Source: Tigriopus japonicus (Eukaryota; Arthropoda; Copepoda; Harpacticoida; Harpacticidae). Taken from it: a stretch of DNA of 64,000 bases. The DNA lies in NCBI GenBank assembly GCA_010645155.1, contig JAAGOF010000104.1, positions 1 to 64,000 on the forward strand, in the 5' to 3' direction. A program made the translations under genes and the position numbers. Below the pieces are notes generated by a model. The model had not been told where the DNA came from and did not search any database. It saw nothing but the letters and a program-made list of their open reading frames with translations. Below are positions 37,122 to 51,400 of the stretch, piece after piece; position 1 is the stretch's first letter; every line of letters begins with the position of its first letter.

Positions 37122-40100
37122 GGAGTAAAGAAGGCCACGAGAGAACGAGGAAGGCCGCTCGATTAGATTTGAGCCTGGGCGATGATCTTTTGGATTTGGA
37201 CCATGATGAGACACAAAGGTGAGTCTAGAGAGCTCCAAAAAAGAGGGGGACATTGAAAAGTATCTTCGCACTTCCTACATTCCTCCCTTCTCTTCTTTCT
37301 CCACTTAATCTCATGCGTACGTTTCTGAGATTGCGTGTGTGATGTGTATGTAGAGTTGGATCGCATTCAAGTTTGCTCAGACACCTTTTGGCACAGAAAG
37401 GTCGGTTCAGTTCCAATTTGCCGAGTTAAAAATAGGGTGCAAGCTCTGATGAGGCTCGGGTTTCCATTTGAAAGCCTTTCAATACCTGATCGAAAGATAT
37501 AAATATAAGAAGAAAAACGACAAACTTCCTTGGAACCGAGTGTCTGACTGGATCACATCCCCATGTGTTCCAGATCTCGAGTTATGTTTCATTTTGGAAA
37601 GGCCACACACACAAGGCAGGACAAACTTTTCCCGTTTTCGTCGTGGTTTTTCGTCTCAAATGGTGGAACACTCAGGTCGAGACTAGTTGGTTGTTTTTGG
37701 AACTGGAAATTGGAGCAGAAGAAGGAACGATGGAGAGAAGGATAAATTTCGGATAGTGGATCAGGTGGCATTGACATCTCGAGCTACTGATATTGGAGGA
37801 GCCCAATTGCCCCAACTTCGATGGGAAAATCATGCACTCCCCAAAGTCAACAATGAAGAGGAAACTTTCTCGCATCCGTCCCGTTCCAAAGGAAAATGCA
37901 AGTTCCTTCGTTCCTTGGATCGTCATTCCGCTTTCAGCATGACAAGAAGAGCAATGACTCCCCGCTTTATTTTCGTGAAAGAGTTGACGACAAATCTATA
38001 GGAAGTAGATTCAAGGCTCATTATTCCTTTTCAACGTGTGCCTGATTGATGGCCTGAAGTTTATGCTTCGAGAAATCAATACAATATCTATCCAAGAGCT
38101 TTTCTCACTTCCAGTCCCAAAAATGGGACAACTCTCTGCGGAGATATGGAACACACTAAGGCAAACCAGAAGCTATGAATTGGCTCGTACTGAGGAAATA
38201 CCCACTTAAAATTGACGAGGACCATTATTGATGATGGCTTTGTACTCCCTTAAGCCTTTGTTCTGGACGTGTGGTAGCATTTTTTCGAGAAACTATTGGG
38301 CTGGAAGCCATCTAAGAATGAATGATACTTCTTGGGCCACATCAGAATGACAGGAGGAAAATGGTTTACAGTACGTTTCGTACTTTTACTTTTTATCAAG
38401 ATCTACAATACTGCTTGAGCTCTTTATTTGCTTTATGTAAACTTCAAGAGGTGCAAAAGTTTTCCGCCTACTTCAGTGTCTTGTTAGAAATTGTGGCATA
38501 ATTGCCAGACTGTGTAAAGAAAAAAACAAGAAAAAAGACCTCTTTGTAGCTCGGATGTGGATTTTTTAAAGAATTGAGAAGGGTTCTTTTGAGTCTTGGA
38601 TGCTTTTAAAAGTTTTCGTCATGAATTGTCTATTCCGAGTTAATTCCCAAATGAGTGCAAATGTCCCGTTTTATTAACCAGACGCCGGGAAAAGACTGCC
38701 ATGCTGCCTAAATACCTCTTTAGAAGGAAGTTTATAACATTGTTCAAAGAGATGACAGCATCTTCATTAAAAGTATGAGAAAGCTGAGTCATGTTCTGAA
38801 ATATTATGCTAGTAATTTCTCTAGGTTTTTGTCATTGATTGCCATATTGTGGCTGACAATAAGAGTACATGCCAATAAAACGGGCACTGGGTCACTTTTG
38901 TACCCTAGCAACAATGTTGAGCATACGAAAATACATGGGATTCATAGTGTGTATTAATGAGAGGCTCCCCAGAAAGGATCTTTTGAGATGAAATAGATGC
39001 TAATGGTGGCTCGGACTTTAGTCTATTGAACAAATCCCAGTCCCGAGTCATTAATAACCAGTAAAGGGGTGGGAGAAGATCCATACTATATGATGTTCAT
39101 ATAGAATTTATCTTCGTGAGATGAGCCTGCTTGTCGCATTGATGAGAAATGGTTCCTCACAGTATGGATTCTGTCCATTAGCGGGGTTGAATTCGGAGCC
39201 GAGCTCACGAAGTACAAATGATTTATAATTCATGAATCAGTGTTTCATCACGATTTCTCGGGGCCATCAAAACCTAGTCAGGCTAAATTTAATTGCTATT
39301 CGACTTCATTATAACATACTCCTAGACAATTTATGTCGAGAAACCATTTCCGACAGATCTCTTCTACGCATAGATGGGGAATGGAATCGAGGCTGACCAA
39401 CGAAAGGAGGTCTGTCAGTCATTAGGGACCAACAGAACCACGAGCGAGACCCCGTCTGGATTTGAAGCTCCATCCACAATACAGGGTTCGAACTACTTAT
39501 CTGTTTCAATGTTTCAGTAGTGCTATTTTTGACTACGTCTTTTGCTTTTTGAAAAGTTTGGTTACAAGCTTTCTGCCCCAAAAACCTAAATAAGGACCAA
39601 TGTTGCAACACTTTGTCACATTATAACTCGAAACATATCAATATTTCAAAGTGTTTTGCTCCCAATAGGTTATTTTTAATGAAACGTCACCAACTTTGAA
39701 ACTGCTGCAACAGTTGCGGCATCTCTCGTCAAATATGTGATCTATAGATGTACATAAATTGTGAAACAGTTTGAAGAAACTAATCTTGACCTATTTTTAG
39801 GAAAAGATGAGACGGGGCAGTTTTGTTGGCATACAATCGAATAAATGCCAATTTTTTACAGACGCGGTAAATCGTGTTATCCTGTCAAATTTTATGTAAA
39901 AACAGACAATAACAAATTAACTCTTGATTCAAGAATATTTTTGCCGCTAACTAAAACGAATGTTCAGTATTCAGTCACTTACAGGAAGAAACAAAACAAC
40001 TCTCAAAATAAGAATAATGATGTAGAATGTAGAGGATAGACAACATTATTATATTAAGCTTTGATTGTATTTTGTACCTGTTTTTTGTAACTTTGTTCAA

Positions 40101-43053
40101 GCATTATCCACAAGACATATTTTCTTTCTAAGGGCAAGTAACGTCATAGGGATTTTGATTTGAGTACCCTCTATCGGCAATATGTTTTTAAACACTAAAT
40201 TAACTATCATAAAACTATTAAAACAAAACAGAACAACTTGAAAAAGTAAGATTTTCATGCAAGAATAAAAAGTGCAAATGTTGAATGAAAGTAATATGGT
40301 TTCATGAAATAAACTGTATATTTTTCTTAAAAATAAATAACACACCCTAATAAATGGCAAATTCAGCAACTGCAGATCTCCCAACCCTGTGTTTATAGTA
40401 CAGAGGAGCCATTCTGTTCACATATCAATGAATCTCTAGTCATTGTATGATCATACGGAGTGTTACAAGGCCTCCCCAAGCCTTCCAGAAACATACGCAT
40501 TTCTCCCCTTTTACCTCTTTATGAGCTATCATTTGTACTTTTATCCTGAGCATGAAGCAAAGCCAGAACCCAGTAATGGGGCTGCATTGCATCTGGGAAG
40601 ATTATGGAACGGGTCAGCTTGTTTCTTGACGTGAAACAGATTCTTCTAGAGCATATCCTCCAAGCCTTTCCCACGAAACTAAGTGTTTCAATTACACACC
40701 AAATTCTTGCCTTAAAGATCCGAAAAAGGAAAACCTCATCCACATGCCAAGTTCATAAAGCAAGATCTTCATTTCAAATATCGAGGACTCAGCATCAGCT
40801 GTGCCTTAATCTCGGATCTTGGACGGAACGAGAGTCAATGCTCCTTTTGGGTAATGGAAATAGGAATGTGAAAGGCTCACGGTCCCACAATCATTGTAAC
40901 TGAGCAGGAAAAAGTGTACCATAAACGGGAACAGATGACTGCTGACCTTCTTAACTTGCTTTGTCAGCACACATCAGCGACTTTAACTATTTTTCTTGTG
41001 TTTGACCGTTGTGGAAATTGTTTGGGTTTGCTCTTATGACTATAGATGATTTTAAAGATAACCAATTTTTTTGTACGCTAGATGGCTCTCGCGCAATTGA
41101 ACACATCTTGACCACATCCTGTTTGGGTGCCCTCTCTTGTTTGTAAAAAGAACAACGTGCTGTCAGAGCCATTCTTCAGGAAGCCACTCAAGGAAGATAA
41201 GTTGAGCTTCATTCTGAGAGAAAAGAGACAAACAACGCCATCTTGAGGTAAAAACGGCTCTGAGTTCTTCGGCAAGATCTTTGGCCTGAAGTTATAATCA
41301 CTCAACTTGACTTTTCTTATTTTTCAATAAAATAATGTCTTTACTGTGCGTTAAATGACTGGATATTTAAAGCAAAATCAATTTTAAGATCAAAGCTCCA
41401 ATTTTGGCAACACGTTTAAGTTGAGAATAGCTCTGAAATCAAAAGACTTTGCCCCTGTTTTGTAACCATCTTGTGGCAAATTTTCAAGCATCAGTTAAAC
41501 TTCTTAATTTTTTCAGATCAGAGTTGCTGCATTGTGTAGGAACCATTGGGTGTAGATGGAAACTAAAGGGTGGTAAAACATCTTAGCCCCTACCGAAAAA
41601 GAGCAAGGTCGTTTTCTTTTTCTTAGTTATGATCTAAAAACATCATTAGATGTCGTTTACTCAAGTCCATTTTTCGTTTTTAGTGTTTTGGATCATAACT
41701 TCTTTTTTGGTTCGGAAATTTTTATTATTGCTTCTTAAGGAATGGGATTCTTTTAAAATAAAAATAATTATTAATATAGTGCATACAAGTTTCTCCGATT
41801 GTTTAAAACTCTCATCCCGGAAAAATGTGTTTTTTTAACTGCGGGATGAACACTCTGAAATCCAATTTTTGCACTTGGTAGCTAAAAAAGAATTGGAAAG
41901 AAGGAACTGCAAATCTTGTATTGGGCGATCAAAACAAAATTTGTTAAATACAGCAAGTAACAAAATTGAGATGTATCTTACAAAATAATTTCAGGGGGTT
42001 TCAGCCAATCTAAGAAATGCCGTGTCAAAAATGTAGTATAACATAGAAAAAAGGATTAATATCCATGGAAATCGAGAACAAAGGTGAAAAAGAATGAAAA
42101 TTTGTGTTCAAAAACCTTTTCCTACTGTTTATTACAACGTTCCTTCAATGATAGGTTTAATATGTACGGGCTTCATGAAAAATGTCAAAGAAAGATTTTG
42201 AAAAGATATCATATTATTTTAACTAAGAACTCGTTATCATTCACAATTTGAAAATCTGTGAATGGAACATTTTAGTTAGTATACTCCATCCTGGATCGTG
42301 ATGAACTGTGCTAAAAAGGCCTAACGACAATTCAAGGCACATTAATTTGCCTTTCCAAACCAAGTGGTTTTCGTGTCTCCAGCTTCTAAATCACCGCAAG
42401 AAGATGAAGTGATTCCGGGACCGTCTGCGAAAAAAGGTTGGATCCCAAGATTTAATGTCCGTGGGTGCAGTTGAACCACTATAATTTCAGATATGCTTAT
42501 GAGACACAGAGGAAACGGGCCGTAAATTTACTTTTATTCCTCTCCTTCCTTCTTGAGAGATCTGTTCAATATTGGTTGAATTTCTCAAGAAACCCCGATC
42601 CCTTTTGTCACTTCCAGGATTGATCGTAATTCATAGATTTGATTCCACCAATATTTCCATTCCATTTAGGGCGGAACTCTTTCTTTCCTTTGGTTCCAAG
42701 TCTGTTTGGAGCCAAATGCATGGAGAAGGGGGAGTCTTGATGGTATATTTGGAGTCTAGGTATCCATTTGTGGTGAGGGAATGTGTGTGCTTGCATACGC
42801 AAAAGAATCTTTTATGGATTCCCCAGATATTGAATTTCTTGATCTATGAGGAAAACAAGGAAAAGTTGTCTTATTCCAGAAATTGTACGGCGTTCAAGGT
42901 GCTCGATTTCGTTTGCACTTTAAGGACTTACTTTTGAAGAGGATTCACACCATTGAATTTGCAGAGTGGCTCACAAAGAGTGTATTTCCATTTCACTCAA
43001 TGAGCATGATAAAATATTTTAGCTTAAAGGTGACATTCTGACTTACAAAAAAA

Positions 43054-43075
43054 AGTAAAGAAAAGAAAAGAAAAG
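43054..43075. repeat. (AAAAG)n microsatellite
   Basis: Several AAAAG units following an A-rich run. Confidence 0.8.
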
Positions 43076-43535
43076 CAGAGAAAGCGATTCTTCCTTTAAG
43101 ATTTCCTCAGTTTAAGTAAAAGTAGCATGTTCCCTTTGCATGACAGAAAGAATGGCAACATATAACTAAAACCTAGCCTTTTGAATTTATTGAAATTCCT
43201 AGAATTGGATGATCAGGAGGTCACCACAAACTAAAAGAAAAAAGAAACACAGCAAGAAGATAAAGGCTTCAAATCAAGCATTTTCACCTTTCATCTTGTG
43301 CTGCCAGTGCCTTTTATAGTCGTTATTTCACATGGCGATCAAACAGGAATTGTTGATGTCTCTGTTGGGTAAATAAATATTTGGAAAAAATATGTTTCTC
43401 TTTTCTTCTTTTTCCTAGCGGCATTTTTCTTGCCAAATGTGTGTTAAATAGCTAATTAATGCACTTCATAAAACGTCATTGGGTCTTAGCTGAAAATTTT
43501 CATCATTCAATCACTTGTTTTCCATATCTTATGAC

Positions 43536-44404
43536 TAGGGCTGAATATTTTAGGTTTTACATAAAAACTTAGGTTTTAACCTAAAACGCCTAATTCGGGC
43601 AATTTTTACCTAAAATTAAGTTTTCAGTCAAAAATTTACTTTTTTCTCGCCTTTTTAGGGCAATTTTTACCTAAAACTAAGTTTTCAACCTAATATTATT
43701 TTTTTTACTTATCCTAAAGTCATTTGCACAATGAGGTCCCTCAACCCAGTGTCTTCAAAAAAACAAAACACGAGAACAAAGGAAGAGAGAAGAGGAGTGG
43801 GAGCCACAATGATTTTCATCCCATCAACATGCCAAATCAGCGTTACCAGGTGGTTTCAGGCAGACATTGCCAAAATTTGTTTGAAATACTGCCAATTACA
43901 TGCGCTCGCTGCCATTTTTGAAGTCACATAACGCCACATTCTGTCACCTTTGAGCCGAATTTTTCTCGTTTTTAATCATTTCATCTCGTTTTTTAGGGCT
44001 CAAATTTTAGATCTCGTTTTTTAGGTCAAAATTTTTTGATCTCTTTTTCTTGGTCCACAATTTTCGATATCGTTTTTTGGTCGATTTTTTTGCCTGCCCT
44101 TCCACTTTTTGCCATATTCTGCCACTTCAGAAATTTCTCTACCACAAAATTTTCTATACTGCCATTTCTACCACTTTCCCACCATTGCCAAATTAAGTTT
44201 TCACTGCCTCTGTCTCTGCTCCACTGCTTTTACTCTTGTAAAAAGTAAACTGCTGTAGAGCAATTAATAAAAGGCTATATTTGGTCTGAATAGCCTCTGA
44301 AAAGGTGTTATCTATACAACCTAAAAAAAACCTAAAACGTAATTTTTGGCAACCTAATTATGTCATAATTTGCCCAAAAAGTTAACCTAAAATATTCAGC
44401 CCTA
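43536..44404. mobile_element. hAT-like non-autonomous element, 869 bp, perfect 8-bp target duplication (family 2)
   Basis: The terminal inverted repeats are perfect over 21 bases (43536-43556 and 44384-44404), starting TAGGGCTGAATATTTTAGG. Identical 8-bp direct repeats CTTATGAC flank it at 43528-43535 and 44405-44412. The interior holds duplicated GGGCAATTTTTACCTAAAA blocks, several TCTCGTTTTTTAGG-like units (about 43960-44090) and CTGCCACTT-like units. Frames inside (43724-43931, 44036-44248) are not recognisable as transposase. Confidence 0.9.
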
Positions 44405-44412
44405 CTTATGAC

Positions 44413-47130
44413 CCATCCGACACTTCATAAATCTAACTTACCAAGTAAAACGTTAAATATATTAAACGAAAAGAAAACTATAAGACACAAAAATAATCAC
44501 CGTAACTTTCGTGATGACAATCACATCCAAAATATTGAGTGCAAAAGATCACTCAAAATATTTACATGCCTCTTTTTCAATTTGAAAGTCCAATGATGTT
44601 GCACATGTGGAAACAACTGGAACAATTACTTCAAAGGATTCGGTGTTTTCTTAATTAAAAAATAAGTCCAGCAAACAGAAATTTTCAGGCACAACCCAAC
44701 TAAAAAACTTTTATCTCCCGGCAAACGCCAATATTTCGCTATTTTTGGACTGGGCGACGAGCAATAAATCAAACTAAACTTGTTCTAGACTTGAACAAGT
44801 TGCAGGAGTTTCTTTTCCGTTATTGGCAGGTCCAAGAAATACTGTTTTCCTCTAATCTTACAATGGGCATCGTTTCCTATTGATTAGGATTTCTTAGGAT
44901 ATATCCTAACCAGATCAGACAGAATGCAACGTAAATCACATCCTTTGGACACCAAACAAGTCTTCTTCAACTTTTCTTTTTACTTGATGTTTAATTGACA
45001 TTCCTCCTATCTACACCTATACGAAAATGTAAGAGAAAGTGTGGTTAAAGTAGACTTTTAAGAACTTTAGTCTGATTATGGTAGAATAATAGATGAGTAG
45101 TCATAGATTGTGTGAAGAAAAGTGGAGTTTTAAAACACATGTTGCTATTTTTCTAAAATATATTATATTTTGTAACCTTAATTTTGTGAGCTTAATTGGA
45201 CGCCCGGAGCAACTCACTTTAAACTTGGGGGTATTCATTTGTCGCAAATTCTATTACCAGTTTGCTGAACTTTTCTTCTTAATACCCCCAACAATTCACC
45301 TAAAATCATCAAAAGTCCGATTCCCATTTTAGATGGATTTTATCCCCAAAACGGTTTGTTTATTTCGTTTCAAAGTTCATTCCCTTACAAATGCCCCTTT
45401 GAAAGTCTCCCAAAAGGCTCCACATTTCGCTTCTCAGCCTTTCAAGTGTTTGAGCTGTCTTGTCAATGAGCGTTTGAGTGAGTCTTTACGTTATACCAAT
45501 TCTTTGATATACTCTCGCCATCTGCCATCACAAGGCCGACGTCTTCTGCTCTGTCGGAATTTACCTTCACTTTGTCTCAGTTTTCAGCCTTCGCTTCACC
45601 GAACCCACACAAAAGACACCATTTTAGATGTGAGAGTCGAGGTAGGCTGTGCATTGCGAAGACCTCAGGAAATGCTGATACATATTGCTTCTTTTACGAT
45701 GCTCCTCGGTTTGAAGGCTTGAGGCCAGTGAGTAAGCTCATATTTGACGAAGATTCTTTTAGGGAACGTCCGTTTGTATTCTGCCATTTGACTTCAATAA
45801 GTTCGTGCACTTACCTTCGTTTTATTTCTTTTCAATAATCTTATGAATAGACTTTATTGGTTTGAAAGGTTCTATTTGGGGTTGGGGAGACTTCTCGATG
45901 GAAACCTTTTTGGACGAGGAAAATATAAAAAAGTAAAACATTGAAAAGCCTCTTTTCCCGAGTGTGGTGGGGTTCTTTGATGTTGCATTTGAAAAGGAGG
46001 AGTAAAAGTTCTGAGACGCTCTGGTTTTGTAAGTAAGCTTGAGGGAGCTAGAGATTTGCTATAAGCTCTCGTCTGAGGTGATTAACTTCTGCAAAGATGC
46101 TTGAGATGGCTGCATTGAGCCCTGTGGGGCCCTTCACTTATCAAATGACCCAAGTTTGATTCTAAAATAGCTCATTGGGTTCGTAGGTGCGCAATATCCA
46201 TTTCAAGCAGGTTTCATAATAAATGCTCAAGAACCGCATGGGAAAGAAGCGTCAACTCCGTCAAGTTGTTTGGCTTTTTTTGAAGGTTCAAATGTTTGCC
46301 GTTGTTGTCGCCACCGTCAATCAGGAAATTCAAGTTAAATACTTTTTATGCACCTGCAAAGGAAGGGAGTAATGGTCAAAATCCGGCGGAGGGAGCTTCA
46401 TTTTATTGGCGACCCGAGGGCGTCAGCCCAAGGGGCGTCAATTAAAATGAAACGAGTGATGTCGGATCTTGACCATTACCCACTTCATTTGTGGGTGCAT
46501 ATGGTATTTTGTAGACCAACTTATCCTTTTTGGGACTTGCGTTACAATTTTTCAACCCTGAAAATCAGTTCAACCATGGACATTCGTACTATCCAACTAG
46601 CATGCTTTGCTTACTCAATACCGGTATTAGGAGCTAGCTCTGTTCACCTCAAGTACATCAGTTGGTGTTAGCTACTCAGTGCCTTAGTATAAAAGCCTAC
46701 TACGACCTATTTGTAAAGGCATGATTCATTCATAGGGCAATAAAGTGATTGGTTGGGTAATAAAATGATTTGTGGGGTGGTAAAGTAAGTTGTAGGTAAA
46801 TAATATTTTGGACCTGACCTCTTCGGGCTTGGAGAAAGTCTCCTAAAAGGAGAAGGCGGTCAATAAAACGGAATTTGATTTCGCAATCAATTGTTGTAGA
46901 TCATGCCAATAAGAATTGATCCAGATCCAAAATAAGATATGTTCAAGCTCTTGCGTGGATATTTTATCGATTAAAGGCTCTTATTGGTTGCATTTTATTG
47001 CACGTCTTGGTGTGTTTGGCATTTTTCAAAGCTTCAAATTAGAGCCACTGTCGCTAATGCTCTGATGACGCTTCTTTCCCATGAGCTTATGTAGTAAATG
47101 GTACTGCTGTACGGAGAATATCCACTTTGC
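44413..47130. other. Non-coding stretch
   Basis: No exon recognised. The 129-codon plus-strand frame at 45333-45722 has no motif I recognise and is treated as chance. Confidence 0.4.
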
Positions 47131-47476
47131 TAGTGACGGATCGAAAGTGCTTTTAACCGAAACTGAAAGTATCGTCCGAAATGGGGCTTAACCGACACAG
47201 AAACAGAAAACGAAAGTAGCTGACTATGAAAGTACACACATTAATAGTAAATATTAAAATTCCGTTGTTCATGGGAAAAATTGACGAAACGAATGACGAA
47301 ACGAATTAAAAAGAATAGAAATAATGTGTTGGGATTGATATTTTACCAACAAGAATGTTTTCTTCCAAAACTGTATTTTAATATGCCCACTTGATTTCGG
47401 TTTTGTAGGCATAATCGAAACCGAATGAAAATGTCTCGGCAAAATTTCGACTGAAAACGCTTTCGGTCCATCACCA
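47131..47476. mobile_element. hAT-like MITE (family 1), inverted orientation
   Basis: It begins TAGTGACGGATCGAAAG and ends GCTTTCGGTCCATCACCA. The order of internal blocks (GGGGCTTAACCGA, then GTAGCTGACTA near the left; GTAGGCATAATCGAAACCGA near the right) is the reverse complement of the 1315-1643 copy. The flanks CACTTTGC and CGTATTTG are not a convincing duplication. Confidence 0.8.
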
Positions 47477-48456
47477 CGTATTTGCCCAAGCTCCTCCGTT
47501 TAATGGAGGCCATTGTATAATTGAAAGACCTCCCAAAAAGTCAACAAACTCTTCAAATGAAGGAGCTCAGAGAGGGCATTAAATCTAACGCCTGGTTGAT
47601 GCAGCCTCCCACGCCTTTAGGTAGTCACTAAGATATTAATGGGCTTTCAAATGGTATTGTGACGTCATCAAAACTCTTCTTACGGATAACGCTTTAAATG
47701 AATTTCGATTGAAACGCTTAGCTGACGCAAGTTCCAGAATTTCATGAAATCGGTCTCTGTAATAAATGTCCTCCTAAAGTTGTGGGACAATATCAAAGCT
47801 TCTTTGCACTTAATAATGGTTATAGGAATGTACAGGGTCATTCGTTTTTTATTGTCCCATACCAAACGAAGAATTACTCGACATACAATAATGGCACACT
47901 AATATTCAAGAAATATCAATTAAAGGAAATATCATTTGGTTACCTCGAAGCAAGTCTTGAAATAGAAAATGACGAACTTGTTTAGAAACTATGATTTGTG
48001 TCCAATAATGGCTCTTCCACTCAAATTACGCACGCTCTATTCTAAACATTAACATAGCTTTGACCGCACATTGCAAAGCCTAAAAGTTACTGAACTGCTA
48101 CGACGATGTAAGCAAAGTCATAAGCAAACACCTTTCCTTTTTCTTTTATTTATAAAAAAAGTCATTTTGGCATCTTAGTTCGTCCAAAAATACTGCTAAA
48201 TAATAGGGAATGTTGATTATGGACTACCCTGTATGGTCCGACTGTTGCGGTAATTAATGCAAGCGCATTCAATACTGTCTAATGAATAAATAGATGACCC
48301 TCGAGGTTGCACCTTCATGGGAAATACCCCTTTTGTTTAAGATGAATTATTTGGAAAAACTTTCGGCAGAAAGTCCCAGTTCCATAATGAAACACAAACT
48401 TGATTAGACTGAGAGCCTTGAGAGGGTTCTCTAGGGTTGGAAATGACTCCTACTTG

Positions 48457-48479
48457 TCATCATCATCATCATCATCATT
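48457..48479. repeat. (TCA)n microsatellite
   Basis: Uninterrupted TCA repeats, seven full units. Confidence 0.95.
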
Positions 48480-51400
48480 GGGCGAGTTGAAAGTGCTTTG
48501 GCATCCCTGAGCGAGCTCCAAACAGAAGCAACAATGACTTTGGTTGTTTCCGCCCAAAGTGGCTTAGAAATTACGGCCGAATTGGGAACTAAGCCGAGTA
48601 TTAGTTGATGTTCCCTGGTTCAAGAGTGAACAAGAACGAACCCACCAACAAAAGAGCCAACAGAGCCAATACAAACTGAAAAGTAAAAGTCTGGCCAAAC
48701 TCGCAGAAACTTTTGGAAGAGGGAAAAGGAAGAGGCAAGCAAGGCTTTTGGCCAAATGAGGAGACTTTTGTTGATGCTGTGTTACTTCTGTAAAATGAGC
48801 TGGTCCGTTCTAGGGCCTAACACGGACTTGAGCCAAGTCTAGATTTCTTTTTAAGTAATAAAAAGAAACTAATTTACCCTTTCTACGTCCAACGTTCTTC
48901 CCTTGGCCTTTGTTCTCCCCTTGAAGTCCAGAGAGAGAGACTCTCACTCTCCAAACATGCAGTCTTCGATATCTTTGAACGGCCTAGATGATTTGCGGCC
49001 TTATCTACTCTGAAAGAGATCTACCACGTGTATCGGTGGTCCAGTTTCGTATCATTGTGTTGCTTGTTCACTTTGATTACCATGCTCGTCTCCAAGAAGA
49101 GAACAACCAACTAATGGAAGTGCAATGAAGGTAGACAGGGCAGACGGGTTCGACGAACCAAACCAAACCAAGTAACCAACAGATGCTTGGAGGCTTAAAA
49201 TGGCTTAATTGAATAGCCTCTCTCTCGCGTTGAGTACACAACGAAGGGAACAAATCCCCCGGAAAATGTTCCCAAAGAATGAAGGAAGGCTGGCAAAATA
49301 CATTCGTTGAAGGAATTTCCAAGTCTGAATGTATATTCATAAACGCGTGCAGGTGTGCTTGACAAAATCTGACAGGAACGTTTTGAAACGTTATGGAATC
49401 AAGGTGTTCGTTCCTGAGCTTCTAACACCTGCATTGTTATAAATTGGCGAAAGTTTTACCCAAAAACGAATTCTGTTTGTTTGCGTCTGAGTTCTGGAGC
49501 CAGAGAGAAAAGAGGAGCATTTGTGTTCCAAAAGAGGAACATGAGGGCAATGGGGACTCGCGAAATGGAATATACTAATCATATGCATAGTTTGGCGAGC
49601 AAGTGGGGAAATGAGGTAAGGCAACATTTCGGCCATGAATTCCCCGATCTACTTAGAGGGCCCATTTTGATGTCCATTTCTCGTGGAACAGTGCCCGGTG
49701 TCTTGAGTACCATTAAACCTTGATATGGATTAATGACTGACAGATCCATACTCGACTTGGTAAGTATTATTTCACCCGAAAAAGGCCATCCTTAACATTG
49801 CTGACAGGTCTAGACTTTCCCTTGTGAAAGAATGTCATTCTGTCGGTCATTGGGGTGCATTTCAAACGTTATTGGAAAGAGACTTGGGATCGTCCCAATC
49901 GAGCTAAAACGGCTTAAGACGGAAAGACGGTCCAATGGGAAATGTCTTTCCGACTTGTTTCTCACCTTTCATCTCTGTTTGAACCTTTAGGTTCAATTTT
50001 TGGCGAGTCTACCTTGAGCTATCTTTTTGAGCGTAGTGATTGAGCAAGCCTTGGTCAACATTCAATAGAAATTCTCCATGTTCCATACTTTTTGGAACCT
50101 CAAAGTAACTCGCTTTGAAGTAGGAAAGGATGGAAAAATCTGTAAGAGGAAATATGTCTTGGCATCGAATCCCCGTTTTTCCTCATTTGGAATTGGGTTT
50201 GGCAGTACACGTTTCAAAGCTCTTGGGATTTTTTCATTCGAGTGAAACCATCTTCCGTTCCACTCAATGATTGTAACCGAAACATTCGGCCACGCTGAGA
50301 GAGAAATAGGCCAGTTAATGCCCGTAATCTTCATCGTAAACCTCTTTTTCTTGGATGCGAATCGTAAAGTATTCGTTCCATCCATCTAGCCGTCGTTCCC
50401 CGTTGGTCCCTGTTTTGGAGTTGATCCTCTTCCTGCAATGTAAGTAGTGGTATTATTCGAGGAAACAATTGCCCTTGAGGCCCGAGCACGCATTGTTCAT
50501 TGTCAAAGTCGCCGTTGTTTGAGCTGAAGAGGAACGAACGTACGAGTGTCTGCGTTTGGTCGGAACCACTCCGCGTGTGTTCCACAAGTTCCACTTCATC
50601 CTTCTGGATCTTGGATCTCTGGAAGGCTTGCAAAGGCAAAGAGAAACGGAAGATGAGGACGAAAACGACCGACCATTCTTCGGGGAAGCCAAGATCGTGT
50701 CGTTGATGTAGAAACATTCGGCACAATACTACCTCCCCTTCATGCTCTTCTTTTTCCTTCTTCTCAAGTGTGTCCAAAGCAAGCATCCTCGAGACAAGGG
50801 AATGCTACTCATCCATCCATTCAAAGAGGCACAATATTCACATTACTCAGATACGCGCTCAAGATAGCCCAAAAACTAGGGATAGGGTGGTTCGCTGTGG
50901 ATCAAAGACAGCGGTTCTTTCATCGAGGTAATCCATCTCTACCTACTCTTTACATCACGAGGGGCAAACCAGCAAAAAATCAAGGCTTGCTTTTCAACAT
51001 AGAAAGCAAATAATTGACATTCATTGCTTACATAAAAGGGAAGTGCCAAATATATAAGTGTCGAATATTAAGCTCTGCCTTGCAAGTGTTTGCATAATAC
51101 AAAGTGTGGTTTGAGATTTTTTAAAAATCTTGTTCAAGAACAAAATTAAATCCTTGATTTGTGCATTATGAATAGTGGTATACATATAAAAACATGTTTT
51201 CTTTGAAATTGGAGGAAAGATTGGGGGGCTTCTGTGGGAAGTTATGAAAGTTCTGTCGATTTGTCGTCTTCATTCTGATAACTCATTGATAAGATATGGC
51301 GTTTGAGCTGAAATAGTCAAAGTTGTTCTGAGTCATTGCTGAGATAACCATCGCATTTGAATATGTATACATAAATGAGAGTGCGTGGGAGAACAAACAA

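Larger units (their letters stand above)
34769..43535. other. Long non-coding stretch with unrecognised frames
   Basis: No exon recognised. GC-richer DNA at about 35100-37900 contains the longest unexplained minus-strand frame (36738-37271, 177 codons), which has one hydrophobic segment but no family motif. A CTCACT microsatellite lies inside it, and an AAAAG repeat at 43054-43075. Confidence 0.4.

Noticed and set aside
45333..45722. 129-codon plus-strand frame
   Set aside because: No recognisable domain, low-complexity Ser/Leu content and no splice or promoter context.
47831..48236. TACAGGGT at 47831 and inverted at about 48229, considered as a mariner-like pair
   Set aside because: Only about eight terminal bases match, and the following sequence diverges.
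50331..50786. 151-codon minus-strand frame in a GC-richer island
   Set aside because: No family motif, and competing open frames exist on both strands in the same island.
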